A stretch of DNA of 60,053 nt from Lachnospiraceae bacterium UBA5902 (lineage in GTDB: Bacteria > Bacillota > Clostridia > Lachnospirales > Lachnospiraceae), in assembly GCA_002431865.1 (NCBI GenBank), contig DJEI01000098.1, forward strand, positions 2,652-62,704, in the 5' to 3' direction. Position 1 is the stretch's first letter. Every line of letters begins with the position of its first letter. A program made the position numbers and the translations under genes. Below the pieces are notes generated by a model. The model did no database searches and was not told the origin of the DNA. It was given only the letters and a program-made list of their open reading frames with translations. This document shows positions 51,477 to 60,053 of this stretch, one piece after another.

Positions 51477-52622
51477 ATGAGGACAATTACGATTTCAACT
51501 GAAAATAGCGAGACTTATTCTTCCATCTCGAACTTTTTTATCGACTATTATATGACAGATGCAAATGGGGAGTTTGTAAAGGTGTATCTGTATCTGATCC
51601 GGCTGCTGAACAGCAGACAGCAGATCTCGGTTGCCGAGATTGCGGATCATTTTAATCTCACAGAAAAAGATATCTGCCGTGCGATCAAGTATTGGGTAAC
51701 CAAGGATGCACTGCGTCTGACCTTTGACGGCAAGGGACAGCCAACCGGCATTGTAGTACTGCCTCTAAAAGCACCGGAAATGGCGTTATCCACAGAATCA
51801 GATGCATTTTCCCTGCTACGTTCGGATGATACACCTGTGCGTACTGAGAAAGCAGATACAACGGATCGCTCAGAGAAGGTTTCCACCAAGATCGTACCGA
51901 TCACAACACCGGCAATGGAGCTTTCCGCACCGCAAAAGCCGAAATTTACGCAGAAGGATATCGATAAACTCTTGCGCGATCAGGACTGGGAAGATATATT
52001 ATATCAGGTAGAGACTTTATTTGAGAAGCCGATCTCACAGTCAGATACGCAGTCATTGATGTACATATACGATACGCTTGGTTTCAGTGTTGATTTATTC
52101 GAATATCTGATCGAATACTGTACCACAATGAAGAAGAAAAATTGCCGATATCTAGAGGCTACCGCCATCGGCTGGTATCAGGACGGCATTCAGACAAAGA
52201 CGCAGGCAAAGGAACAGTACGCTCTCATGAGCGGCGTCTGCCGTGTCTTCTACAAGACGCTTGGCATCAAGCGCGGTGCGCCGACAACGATCGAGCAGGA
52301 ATTCTTTAAGACATGGACTAAGGATTACGGCTTTGGCGAGGATATTGTAGAGGAGGCCTGCAAGCGTGCAGTCTTACACACACCGAATCCTACGATCAAA
52401 TATGTAAATGGGATTCTGACCGCATGGCATAATTCAGGGGTGACAGATTTTGCCGGCATCAAGCAGGAAGATCTCGCCCACGCCGAGACAACCAAGAACC
52501 AGAAAGCCTCTGCCACCACGAAGAAAAGTGGAAATGCATTTACAAACTTTACACAGAGCAGCATGAGCTCCGAGCTTGATGAGATGGAACAGTTGTTCCA
52601 CAAAGAGGTAAACGGTCAATGA
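51477..52622 (+). CDS. DnaD-domain replication protein
   Basis: 381 residues. The N-terminal ~95 residues form a DnaD/DnaB-type winged helix (YLIRLLNSRQQISVAEIADH). A linker rich in Ser/Thr/Pro/Ala follows, then a DnaB_2 (DnaD C-terminal) domain at about 210-310 with WTKDYGFGEDIVEEACKRA. Such proteins help load the replicative helicase. It overlaps the dnaI-like gene by 4 bases (ATGA), and has AGGGAAGG before the ATG. Whether it plays the DnaD or the DnaB role of Bacillus cannot be decided here. Confidence 0.9.
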   Translation: MRTITISTENSETYSSISNFFIDYYMTDANGEFVKVYLYLIRLLNSRQQISVAEIADHFNLTEKDICRAIKYWVTKDALRLTFDGKGQPTGIVVLPLKAPEMALSTESDAFSLLRSDDTPVRTEKADTTDRSEKVSTKIVPITTPAMELSAPQKPKFTQKDIDKLLRDQDWEDILYQVETLFEKPISQSDTQSLMYIYDTLGFSVDLFEYLIEYCTTMKKKNCRYLEATAIGWYQDGIQTKTQAKEQYALMSGVCRVFYKTLGIKRGAPTTIEQEFFKTWTKDYGFGEDIVEEACKRAVLHTPNPTIKYVNGILTAWHNSGVTDFAGIKQEDLAHAETTKNQKASATTKKSGNAFTNFTQSSMSSELDEMEQLFHKEVNGQ

Positions 52623-53638
52623 ATTTTGAGTTACTGAAAAAAGAAAATATCCTGCATGATTACGAGCAGGTTCGTCTACACAACAAACGACGCCTGCAGG
52701 AACGGCAGGAGGAAATCTACGCAAAGATACCGGAGATCAGACAGCTGCAATCCGAAAGCAAGCTTTCCTATATTGCGCTCGCGAAGAAAAAAGCTCTTGG
52801 GCAGGCAGCTGACACGCAGGAGATCTCCAGTCAGAACCGCAGCAATTCTGCAAGGATACAGGAATTGCTTCTGACATATGGCTACCCTGCCACGTATCTC
52901 GATCCAATTTATGATTGCCCGGTCTGCAAGGATCTCGCCTATGTGGACGGATCAGTCTGCACGTGCTTTGAACGCCGGATCGTGGATGCCTTATATCGCC
53001 AGTCCAACATGACACAGGTTCTGGATTCCGAGAACTTCGATACATTTGATCTGGACTATTACAGCCACACGATCCCGGAGAATCGGAACTGGTCTGTCAG
53101 TCCGTATGACAATGCAAAAAATGTCCTGCACATCGTCCGTCGTTTTGTGAATACATTTGCATCGCAGGATACCGAACGTGGAAACCTGTTGTTTTATGGA
53201 GAAACCGGACTCGGAAAGACCTTTCTCACGAACTGTATCGCAAAAGCGTTACTGGACGAAGGGCACACCGTTCTCTATCTGTCCGCAAATGATCTGTTTG
53301 AACAGGTTTTCGGGCAATATCTGATGAATAAAAAATTAGAACTTGAAGAATTATACAAATATATTTATAATAGCGAATTGTTGGTAATCGACGATCTGGG
53401 TACAGAGACAACCAATGCCTTTGTATGCTCCAAGCTTTTTGAGGTTATCAACCAGAGGGGACTTACAGGAAAATCGACGGTCATCTCGACCAATCTTTCC
53501 ATGAAGGAATTGCAGGAGCGGTATTCCGAACGTATCATGTCCCGCATCATTGAACGTTACACTGTACTTCAATTGTACGGTGAAAACATAAGGTATCAAA
53601 AAAGAAAAAAAGAAATGATACAGGATTCTAAGCTGTAA
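52619..53638 (+). CDS. DnaI/DnaC-type helicase loader ATPase
   Basis: 339 residues. N-terminal helical region (about 1-95), a zinc-binding Cys cluster DCPVC and CTC at about 100-118, then an AAA+ domain: Walker A FYGETGLGKT, Walker B LLVIDDLGTE, sensor STNLSMKEL, and Arg finger RIIERY. The zinc segment matches the DnaI-type loader in function-bearing position. It is translationally coupled to the DnaD-like gene and 22 bases before the PRPP synthetase gene. Confidence 0.92.
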   Translation: MNFELLKKENILHDYEQVRLHNKRRLQERQEEIYAKIPEIRQLQSESKLSYIALAKKKALGQAADTQEISSQNRSNSARIQELLLTYGYPATYLDPIYDCPVCKDLAYVDGSVCTCFERRIVDALYRQSNMTQVLDSENFDTFDLDYYSHTIPENRNWSVSPYDNAKNVLHIVRRFVNTFASQDTERGNLLFYGETGLGKTFLTNCIAKALLDEGHTVLYLSANDLFEQVFGQYLMNKKLELEELYKYIYNSELLVIDDLGTETTNAFVCSKLFEVINQRGLTGKSTVISTNLSMKELQERYSERIMSRIIERYTVLQLYGENIRYQKRKKEMIQDSKL

Positions 53639-53660
53639 TCACACAATGGAGGAAAAAATC

Positions 53661-54866
53661 ATGCCAGATTCAAGTCATCTTATTACAGTTCCGGTTGGAA
53701 AGCTCGGAATCATCCCTTTGGAGAGCTGCAAAGCCCTCGGTGAAAAAGTGGATCGCTACCTTGCGCGCTGGAGAGCAGAACGTCACAACGAGCACAAGGA
53801 CAACATCACATTCGCAGGCTATGAGAGAGATTCCTATATCCTGAAATCTTCCTGTCCACGTTTTGGTTCCGGTGAAGCAAAGGGTACTTTGCAGGATTCC
53901 GTGCGTGGTACCGATGTTTACATCATGGTTGATGTTGTAAACCATAGCATCGAGTACAAGATCTGTGGTAAGACAAATATGATGTCCCCAGACGATCATT
54001 ATTCCGATATGAAGCGTGTTATCGCTGCCATGGCAGGCAAGGCAAACCGTATCACAGTTATCATGCCTTTCATGTATGAGAGCCGCCAGCATAAGCGCAG
54101 CAGCCGTGAGTCTTTGGACTGTGCGATTGCATTACAGGAATTAGTCGGACTTGGCGTTGACAATATCATCACATTTGATGCACACGATCCTCGTGTCCAG
54201 AACGCCATTCCTTACAGTGGCTTTGAGAATATCATGCCAACTTATCAGTTCATCAAGACATTGCTCCGCACAACACCGGATCTGACTTTGGACAGCGACC
54301 ACATGATGGTGATCAGCCCGGATGAAGGTGCCATGAACCGTGCGATCTACTTCGCAAATCACTTAGGTGTCGATGTTGGTATGTTCTATAAGAGACGTGA
54401 TTACACAACAATCGTAAACGGCAAGAACCCAATCGTTGCACACGAGTTCCTTGGTGACAGTGTCGAGGGCAAGGATGTTATCATTATCGACGATATGATT
54501 GCTTCCGGTGAGAGTATGTTAGATGTTGCCCGTCAGTTAAAGGCTCGTAAGGCAAGACGTGTGTACTGTCTCGCAACCTTTGGTCTGTTTACTGCCGGTC
54601 TGGACATCTTTGACCAGGCAAAGGCAGAAGGCACCATCGAGAAAGTTATCACAACCAACCTGACTTATCAGGATCCAGAGCTCTTCAACCATGACTGGTA
54701 TGAGTCTGCAGACCTGAGCAAATATATTGCAACTCTGATCGATCATCTGAACCACAACGCTTCTATTAGCAGCCTGCTGGATCAGTCTGAGCGTATTCAG
54801 TCAAGAATTCAGGAGTACAAAGAATTCGGAACAATCTCCGACAACTACAAGGCTCCAACGGTATAA
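53661..54866 (+). CDS. prs: ribose-phosphate pyrophosphokinase (long form)
   Basis: 401 residues, start at ATG 53661. The ATG at 53646 contains the ribosome site itself (TGGAGG), so the later one, 8 bases from GGAGG, is the start. It carries the PRPP-synthetase folds: KRSSRESLDCAIALQELVG, TFDAHDPRVQNA (Mg/ribose-phosphate site) and the PRPP loop VIIIDDMIASGESMLD. Typical enzymes are near 315 residues; the ~80 extra residues include an N-terminal region and a helical C-terminal tail. Makes PRPP for nucleotide synthesis. Confidence 0.93.
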   Translation: MPDSSHLITVPVGKLGIIPLESCKALGEKVDRYLARWRAERHNEHKDNITFAGYERDSYILKSSCPRFGSGEAKGTLQDSVRGTDVYIMVDVVNHSIEYKICGKTNMMSPDDHYSDMKRVIAAMAGKANRITVIMPFMYESRQHKRSSRESLDCAIALQELVGLGVDNIITFDAHDPRVQNAIPYSGFENIMPTYQFIKTLLRTTPDLTLDSDHMMVISPDEGAMNRAIYFANHLGVDVGMFYKRRDYTTIVNGKNPIVAHEFLGDSVEGKDVIIIDDMIASGESMLDVARQLKARKARRVYCLATFGLFTAGLDIFDQAKAEGTIEKVITTNLTYQDPELFNHDWYESADLSKYIATLIDHLNHNASISSLLDQSERIQSRIQEYKEFGTISDNYKAPTV

Positions 54867-54890
54867 TTGGCAATCAAAAATCGGACATAT

Positions 54891-54930
54891 AAGAAAAGCA
54901 CAGTTCAAAATCGAACTGTGCTTTTCTTAT
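54891..54930 (+). terminator. terminator after PRPP synthetase gene
   Basis: AAGAAAAGCACAGTTC (54891-54906) and GAACTGTGCTTTTCTT (54913-54928) form a perfect 16-base stem with a 6-base loop. T-rich on both sides, so it can also stop the convergent minus-strand gene. Confidence 0.92.
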
Positions 54931-54988
54931 TTATTCTATAATTCCTACATGGGCTGTTTCATATTGCAAATGCCTATATGGATGTTTG

Positions 54989-55756
54989 TTACTGTACATA
55001 GACGTAAACCTTGATCTGCTCATCGTTTAAGTTGTTCGTGAACGTTAAGATCGCCGTTCCCTTCTTCCCTGGGATCACACGTAATCGCGCTACCGACGGG
55101 CCAACCGGGGAAGTGTCCCACGCGAAGCTCACAACATCCTCATCTGAAGACTCTACACTTACCTCAATATCACCGGAGATACATACACGGAGCACAGCTT
55201 CCTGCGGTATCTGTGCCTCAGTTGTCTCTGCACCTTCCTCCGTTGTCTCAGTCTCATTTGACGTAAACTTCAGAAATGTATCGCTGACAAACATATCCTC
55301 ATAGCCCTGGGATGGCACTGCATCCGTGAAGCTTGCCAGACCATCCATCGCCTCTTCCTTATCCTCAAGCGCGGTGATCTGCTTCTTATAATCCTCTTCC
55401 TTATTCTGATAATCCGAAATCGACGCTTTCAGAAGATCAATCTGGGACTGCAGCTCTGTGATTGCATCTTCCTGCTCCCGGATCTGTGACCGGAAATAAT
55501 TCGCTGCCACATCGCTCTCTGAAGCGATCGTATTTCGCTCATCATTGGCTTTCTGCACTTTATTGCTGAAATAGAAGAATCCAAACACCAGCCCGCTTGC
55601 CAGAAATATCATAAGTGCGATAGATATTCCGATATACAGCTTCGTATTTCCCCGCAGGTTCTCACGGTCATATTCTTCATCTTCCAGCGGTTTCCCACAG
55701 TTGCTGCAAAACAATGCGCCATCTTCATTTTCCGCTTTACAATGTTTACATATCAT
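54989..55756 (-). CDS. zinc-ribbon, coiled-coil membrane protein with Ig-like tail
   Basis: 255 residues. N-terminal zinc ribbon CKHCKAE and CSNCGKP; membrane helix YIGISIALMIFLASGLVFGF at about 40-62; an external coiled coil at about 70-140 (REQEDAITELQSQIDLLKAS); and a C-terminal beta-rich region reminiscent of bacterial Ig-like domains. Cytoplasmic zinc ribbon joined to an extracellular domain: possibly a signal or envelope scaffold. The same zinc-ribbon/membrane layout occurs at 48711-49592. Function unknown. Confidence 0.78.
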   Translation of the reverse strand: MICKHCKAENEDGALFCSNCGKPLEDEEYDRENLRGNTKLYIGISIALMIFLASGLVFGFFYFSNKVQKANDERNTIASESDVAANYFRSQIREQEDAITELQSQIDLLKASISDYQNKEEDYKKQITALEDKEEAMDGLASFTDAVPSQGYEDMFVSDTFLKFTSNETETTEEGAETTEAQIPQEAVLRVCISGDIEVSVESSDEDVVSFAWDTSPVGPSVARLRVIPGKKGTAILTFTNNLNDEQIKVYVYVQ

Positions 55757-55882
55757 AATCTATACAACTCCCGTTTTTCGAATTTGAATCGTACGACATA
55801 TTTTTCTTATGATACCCTTTTTTTCATCATTTGTCTAGTGTCAGCATGATATCCATACGGCTGTATTATCACTCTGCCCGCA

Positions 55883-57712
55883 CTAGCCACGCAAAACCTC
55901 AAAAGCACGCGAAATATCCAGTACCCCCCACCCCCATGCAGGGTTCGGATATGCAATGTCAACCACCGTCCGGGCACCGCGGATCAGAATCTGCCGGATC
56001 ACTTCGGTATTCATCCCATAATAATTACCCCGCACGATGCCCCATTCAAGGAAAAGTGCCGCTGCTCCGGCGGTCAATGCAGCCCCGACACTCGTACCAC
56101 TCCGGCGTACAAACAACGGTCGTGTTCCGCTGCCTCCCGCAAGCAGTCCCGCCACACGCACGGCTGGCGCCGCAAAATCCGGCTGAATCCGTCCTTTTCT
56201 GGTATAGCCACGGCTGGATTCCACATACAGCGAATTATCCAGATGATTGTATCCGGCTATGGTTATCGTCCCACGCGCATTCGCAGGTGCACACAGGATC
56301 ACCTCCGGATCCGGCCGTGAAAACCGCGTATTGCCAACCAGAAATTGACGGATCGGCAGCCATGCATCATACCCTGCCGGAAAGCTGCTGTAATTCTCCG
56401 TCACCTCAATACGCCAGATACCGGTTGCAGGCTTTTCAAACCGTAACAGAATAAACGGATCGCCCGAATTGTTCTCGACAACCACGCTTTCCGCATATAG
56501 CGTCGTCCCCTCATACAAATATGTGATCATCCCAGAACTGTCGCGATTCGGAAATAGCTGATCAAACCGCTGCCCGGTCGGGGAATATACCACTATCTGG
56601 TACAGACTGGGCGCACGCCCCCAGATCTCTGCGCAAAAGCCAGGATTCTCATCTTCCACATAGATCTCCATCTCATTTCTTACCGTCCGTGTCCGCGGCT
56701 GTGAGATTCCGTTCTGGTTACCCGGATTGATCGTGGAAAGACTCGCAAAATGTCCGCCTGCGCCAAGTTCATTTCCGGCACTTCCGACCACGCAAATCCC
56801 CGGCAGTGTCACAACCGTATCCAGATAAAGCTCCAGATTCAGGTTTCCATTGTGATCGCCCTGACTCGTCCCCAGTCCCAGACAGATCACAAGCGGTTTC
56901 CCCAGCTCCATCGCCTTGTTGATCAGGTATTTCACGCCAAGTATGATGTCCGCCTCCGAATAACATGCAACGCCATCCGGAATCAGGAAAAAGTCACGCA
57001 GACGCTGCTTTGCCTGCTTTAATTTCACCATGATAATATCCGACTCAGGTGCCACACCGGAAAATATATCATCCCCATCCAGATAGGTGTTCCCGGCAGC
57101 CACCGATGCCAGAAACGTACCGTGCCCGTCCGTATCCCGGCTTGGCACGATCTGGTACGGCTGTTCCGTCTGTATCGCCAGATTCAACAGTTCCTGCGGA
57201 TACTCCCTGCCATATCCAAAGATAGGGCGTGTATCGATCTCCCCGCTCTGCACAGACATATTTTGTCCACCCGCTTCATATGCCGACTGTGTCTGATCCC
57301 AGATCGCCGTCACCCTGCATGTACCGTCTGCTCTGCGGAACAACGGATTCGCAAAGTCAATGCCTGTATCAATAAACCCGGTCAGCACATCTTTTCCCGA
57401 AAGTGACAGCCCCGGCACCGTCTGAACCGCCCCAATGCCAATCCCCTGCAATGCCGAGGTATCCATCAGCCCAAAGCATTTCGGTATCCGGTCATAGCCT
57501 AACCGAAACAGCGTATCCGTCGAGAGTGCTGTGCCAGCCGCATCATAGACACTGCGATACGCCACAAGAAACTGACTGTTAATGATCGTTCTGCAGTCCG
57601 GCTGTAAGATTTGCATCTCCCCTGCCAGATTGTTGTCGTATTTCACAAGGAAATCAAGCACATCCTCATCATATATATAGGCACCACACGCCGAACCATA
57701 CAGGCTATCCAT
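55883..57712 (-). CDS. subtilisin-like S8 protease, Csp-like
   Basis: 609 residues from ATG 57710-57712 (GGAGG 4 bases upstream). The S8 catalytic triad is complete: Asp115 in GFIDTGIDF, His197 in DTDGHGTFLAS and Ser541 in RRSGTSVGAALT. A ~340-residue stretch between the His and Ser includes a jellyroll-like domain, as in clostridial Csp proteases. There is no signal peptide. Csp proteins CspB and CspC control spore germination in Clostridium; the same role is inferred, not shown. It directly follows a terminator and has no visible promoter. Confidence 0.85.
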   Translation of the reverse strand: MDSLYGSACGAYIYDEDVLDFLVKYDNNLAGEMQILQPDCRTIINSQFLVAYRSVYDAAGTALSTDTLFRLGYDRIPKCFGLMDTSALQGIGIGAVQTVPGLSLSGKDVLTGFIDTGIDFANPLFRRADGTCRVTAIWDQTQSAYEAGGQNMSVQSGEIDTRPIFGYGREYPQELLNLAIQTEQPYQIVPSRDTDGHGTFLASVAAGNTYLDGDDIFSGVAPESDIIMVKLKQAKQRLRDFFLIPDGVACYSEADIILGVKYLINKAMELGKPLVICLGLGTSQGDHNGNLNLELYLDTVVTLPGICVVGSAGNELGAGGHFASLSTINPGNQNGISQPRTRTVRNEMEIYVEDENPGFCAEIWGRAPSLYQIVVYSPTGQRFDQLFPNRDSSGMITYLYEGTTLYAESVVVENNSGDPFILLRFEKPATGIWRIEVTENYSSFPAGYDAWLPIRQFLVGNTRFSRPDPEVILCAPANARGTITIAGYNHLDNSLYVESSRGYTRKGRIQPDFAAPAVRVAGLLAGGSGTRPLFVRRSGTSVGAALTAGAAALFLEWGIVRGNYYGMNTEVIRQILIRGARTVVDIAYPNPAWGWGVLDISRAFEVLRG

Positions 57713-57725
57713 TGTTCCTCCAACG

Positions 57726-57759
57726 AAAAATCCCCTCAGCAAAATGTATGCTGAGGGGA
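57726..57759 (-). terminator. terminator after LTA synthase-like gene
   Basis: Minus strand: TCCCCTCAGCA (57749-57759 read in reverse complement) pairs with TGCTGAGGGGA over 11 bases, loop 7, then TTTTTCG. It lies 14 bases after the LTA synthase-like stop and 4-9 bases before the ribosome site of the S8 protease gene. Confidence 0.9.
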
Positions 57760-57773
57760 TCTTATGTATGTTT

Positions 57774-59777
57774 CTATTCCTTCTTTGCTCCGAAGATCTC
57801 ATAATATTGTACAATCTTGTAGTCGTTCAATGCTGTGTTCGCCTCTTCCGCGCTATGCCATTGTCCATCCGTAGTCTGGTATCCATACGCATTTATAACC
57901 GGTATTTCCTTCTGTAAATCCAACAAATAATTCGTATAGGTTGTGTGATATCCTGCTACATCCATCAGATTGGCGCCAAGGTAATTGATACTCATATTTT
58001 CCTCTTTTTGTTCTATGCCTGTATCAAAATTCGCCCAGATCATGTAAGGTGTCATCTGTAATTTCTGCGCCTGCGCAATATCATTTTCTCCATCCCGCTT
58101 ATTGATGGAATCAAGGAAGCCTTGATCCAACATTGGCTGATGATCGCCAAACATACACACGATAATTGGTTCTTCCCGCGCTTGCAGGTTCTCCAATAAT
58201 TCTGCAAATTCATAGTCAGACTCCCGTATCAAAGTCAAATATGCAACTGCATCCGTATATCCACTATATTCGCTTTCTATCGATATCAGCGTCCGGTTCT
58301 CCGATAGCTGCTCCAGTGGATACGAAGCATGATTCTGCATTGTTACATTGAACAAAAACAGTGGTGCATCGTCCTGTTCCTTCTCATCCAGAATTTCCTC
58401 CACCATTGCATAATCCGAATGATCTGAAATCGTCCATGTCAGATACAACGGATCATTCAGATCATCCTGTGACAAAAATGTATGGAACCCAAACTCCTCA
58501 TATACCAACGGCCGGTTCCAGTTATCCGCTCCATATGGATGAAATGCTACCGTATCATACCCTTCTACCTCACTCAGATACTGCACAATACTCGTTGTAT
58601 TTTCCAAATCATAGCTTTCGTATGGATAAGTACCTGTTCTACAGTTCGCCATACTGTTTCCCGTCAGGAACTCAAACTCTGAATTGCAGGTTCCGCCTCC
58701 ATAAACAGAAGAATACACGTATCCGCGCATCACATAAGAATCCTCTGCATACCAATTAGCCAGATATGGGTCGGATTCAAAATCACCTAATACACTCAAA
58801 TCAGAAAATGATTCGTTCATAATCGCTATGATAATCGGTTTCTGTGTGGAAGCTTCCGCCGCTGTTTCTTCCTGCTCATATGCGTTCAGAATCCTCTGTG
58901 CTGCCACCTCCGAATATCCTTGTGGTTTTTCTGGCTTTGAATATTGATAGCTGATCAACATTGTCATAGGTGCGCCATTATTATTAAAACTGATCAACGG
59001 TCTCCAAGCATAGATCCCCAAGCCAAAATGTTGTTCAAAATCTACATTATATACTCCAATCATCAGCACTACAGGTAACACGATTCGTGCCGCCCAGATG
59101 GCAACCTTACCTGACTTTTTCTTTATCTTTACCTTAATATCCGAAGGCGGAATCACCAGCATAAATGCCAGCACACACAAAAATAAAACTGTTCCATATG
59201 CAACCTTCCGGTCAATCGTGTAGGTGTAGCTTCCCATAACCGTCGTGGCTGTCTTCGCCGCAAAAATATCATTGTACATCGGCGGACATCCCTTAAATAA
59301 ACGTACGTAATGGTTCACAAGACCGTATATGAGATTCACAACCATCGTCAATGTATATGAAACCCATATCTTCGGAATCCACATTACAAACGCAAATGTC
59401 ACAAGTGCAACCAACGCAAAGTTCAATCCCCAGACCCACCATCTCAGCACGAAAAAGTTATCGTTCCACAAATATTCTTCCATCAGCGCTGCCGCGAGTG
59501 CAACTCCAAAAAAGAACAGAATATTCCATATACGATTCCATATTTTCGACTTCCAGTGAATTGGTTTAATATATTCGTTTATCCTTGCTATCGGTACAAG
59601 CGCGGTGGATGCAAAGAACATCAGCGACACGCCGACAAACACATAGCGATGCATAACCCCGCTGTCATAATTCGTAATAAAATTATTTACTGCCAATAGG
59701 TAAACCGCTACACTCGCAGCAAATATACATACCGACATGATCCATTTAATCCATTTGTTTTTCTCGTTTGTATTCAT
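57774..59777 (-). CDS. LTA synthase-like polyglycerolphosphate transferase
   Basis: 667 residues of the LtaS/sulfatase-like family. Five to six membrane helices in the first 245 residues, then an extracellular alkaline-phosphatase-like domain. Metal and catalytic residues: Glu322 in MNESF, the nucleophile Thr363 in GGGTCNSEFE, and Asp545/His546 in MFGDHQ. It should transfer glycerol-phosphate or a related unit to a surface glycolipid. The ribosome site AGAGG is 7 bases from an ATG followed at once by TAA; the real ATG is 4 bases after that. Confidence 0.9.
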   Translation of the reverse strand: MNTNEKNKWIKWIMSVCIFAASVAVYLLAVNNFITNYDSGVMHRYVFVGVSLMFFASTALVPIARINEYIKPIHWKSKIWNRIWNILFFFGVALAAALMEEYLWNDNFFVLRWWVWGLNFALVALVTFAFVMWIPKIWVSYTLTMVVNLIYGLVNHYVRLFKGCPPMYNDIFAAKTATTVMGSYTYTIDRKVAYGTVLFLCVLAFMLVIPPSDIKVKIKKKSGKVAIWAARIVLPVVLMIGVYNVDFEQHFGLGIYAWRPLISFNNNGAPMTMLISYQYSKPEKPQGYSEVAAQRILNAYEQEETAAEASTQKPIIIAIMNESFSDLSVLGDFESDPYLANWYAEDSYVMRGYVYSSVYGGGTCNSEFEFLTGNSMANCRTGTYPYESYDLENTTSIVQYLSEVEGYDTVAFHPYGADNWNRPLVYEEFGFHTFLSQDDLNDPLYLTWTISDHSDYAMVEEILDEKEQDDAPLFLFNVTMQNHASYPLEQLSENRTLISIESEYSGYTDAVAYLTLIRESDYEFAELLENLQAREEPIIVCMFGDHQPMLDQGFLDSINKRDGENDIAQAQKLQMTPYMIWANFDTGIEQKEENMSINYLGANLMDVAGYHTTYTNYLLDLQKEIPVINAYGYQTTDGQWHSAEEANTALNDYKIVQYYEIFGAKKE

Positions 59778-59822
59778 TTTACATGTTACTTCCTCTTTTT
59801 ACATAAATATAATTATTTATGT

Positions 59823-60053
59823 TTATTTCGAAATATACGCAGCACGCACCGAAGTAATGCCACCATAATTTTTCGCCGGCGCCGACTGTCCCTTTGGAAC
59901 TAAAATGATCTGAATGCCTTCCAGACGCTTTGCATAACCGGCTGTACCGGATGGTGCACCATTCTTCGCCCAATCAAGCCAGCCAAATGACTGTGCATGC
60001 ACACGATAGTAGATATCATAATGCTTTGCCATATCTCCTGTCAAATTGATCCG
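59823..60053 (-). CDS. ChW-repeat surface protein, partial
   Basis: C-terminal 76 residues of a gene that starts beyond the right edge. The piece contains one ChW repeat (YYRVHAQSFGWLDWAKNG, then SGTAGYAKRLEGIQIILVPKG), very close to modules 3 and 6 of the GH5 glycanase at 33877-35862, and ends RAAYISK. The gene is probably a secreted surface protein or enzyme; its N-terminal domain is not visible. A weak 7-base A/T stem-loop follows its stop. Confidence 0.85.
   Translation of the reverse strand, partial: RINLTGDMAKHYDIYYRVHAQSFGWLDWAKNGAPSGTAGYAKRLEGIQIILVPKGQSAPAKNYGGITSVRAAYISK

Overview
The window looks like a chromosomal segment of a Firmicute of class Clostridia, most probably family Lachnospiraceae (inference; the genus cannot be named). 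The base composition is moderate, Shine-Dalgarno sites are strong (AGGAGG type), and several genes are typical of that family: six-copy ChW (clostridial hydrophobic, conserved W) repeats on a GH5 glycanase, a Csp-like S8 protease, MecA, a mixed-type phosphofructokinase, a DnaD/DnaI-like pair and a Gram-positive Tad pilus locus. No rRNA, tRNA, insertion sequence, prophage or CRISPR array was seen.

Region by region. (1) 16-9392, minus strand: an AraC-type response regulator, a LytS/YesM-type kinase with no extracytoplasmic domain, a ribose-type ABC ATPase homologue without its nucleotide-binding motifs, and a permease paralogue. A separate promoter then drives a sugar-binding lipoprotein, an intact RbsA-like ATPase, an RbsC-like permease and a metallo-hydrolase. 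(2) 9479-12381: two unknown genes, one a large membrane-anchored protein. (3) 12497-17414: a promoter followed by a flavodoxin/SCP2 protein, dnaX, ybaB, recR and pfkA. (4) 17506-26980: a small unknown gene, then a complete Tad (type IVb pilus) operon with prepilin peptidase, TadZ, TadA, TadB, TadC, a 57-residue Flp pilin, three pseudopilin-like proteins and an FHA protein. Its leader can form a long RNA helix around an internal terminator. (5) 27044-30626: a radical SAM protein, trmL, an aminotransferase, an Lrp regulator and a 35-residue membrane peptide.

(6) 30657-40719: a plus-strand unknown gene, then minus-strand tmk, yaaR, holB, ricT, trmN-like, rsmI, a GH5/ChW glycanase, an AI-2E-family exporter and a DUF815 ATPase. 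(7) 40863-47114: DUF1858 protein, a BI-1 family membrane protein with an Asn/Tyr-rich tail, transketolase, mecA, a ferredoxin behind a perfect Fur-box match, and pyruvate kinase. (8) 47325-49592: small envelope proteins and a zinc-ribbon membrane protein. (9) 49826-54866: murC, then a tandem array of DnaA-box-like 9-mers in front of dnaD-like, dnaI-like and PRPP synthetase genes. (10) 54989-60053: a zinc-ribbon/coiled-coil protein, an S8 protease, an LtaS-like enzyme and the 3' end of another ChW-repeat protein.

The most interesting items are the apparently non-hydrolytic ABC pair encoded with a two-component system that has no sensor domain, the structured leader of the Tad operon with its ATC-associated start, the DnaA-box array before the helicase-loader genes, and two genes whose best Shine-Dalgarno site points at a minute upstream ORF instead of the gene start.
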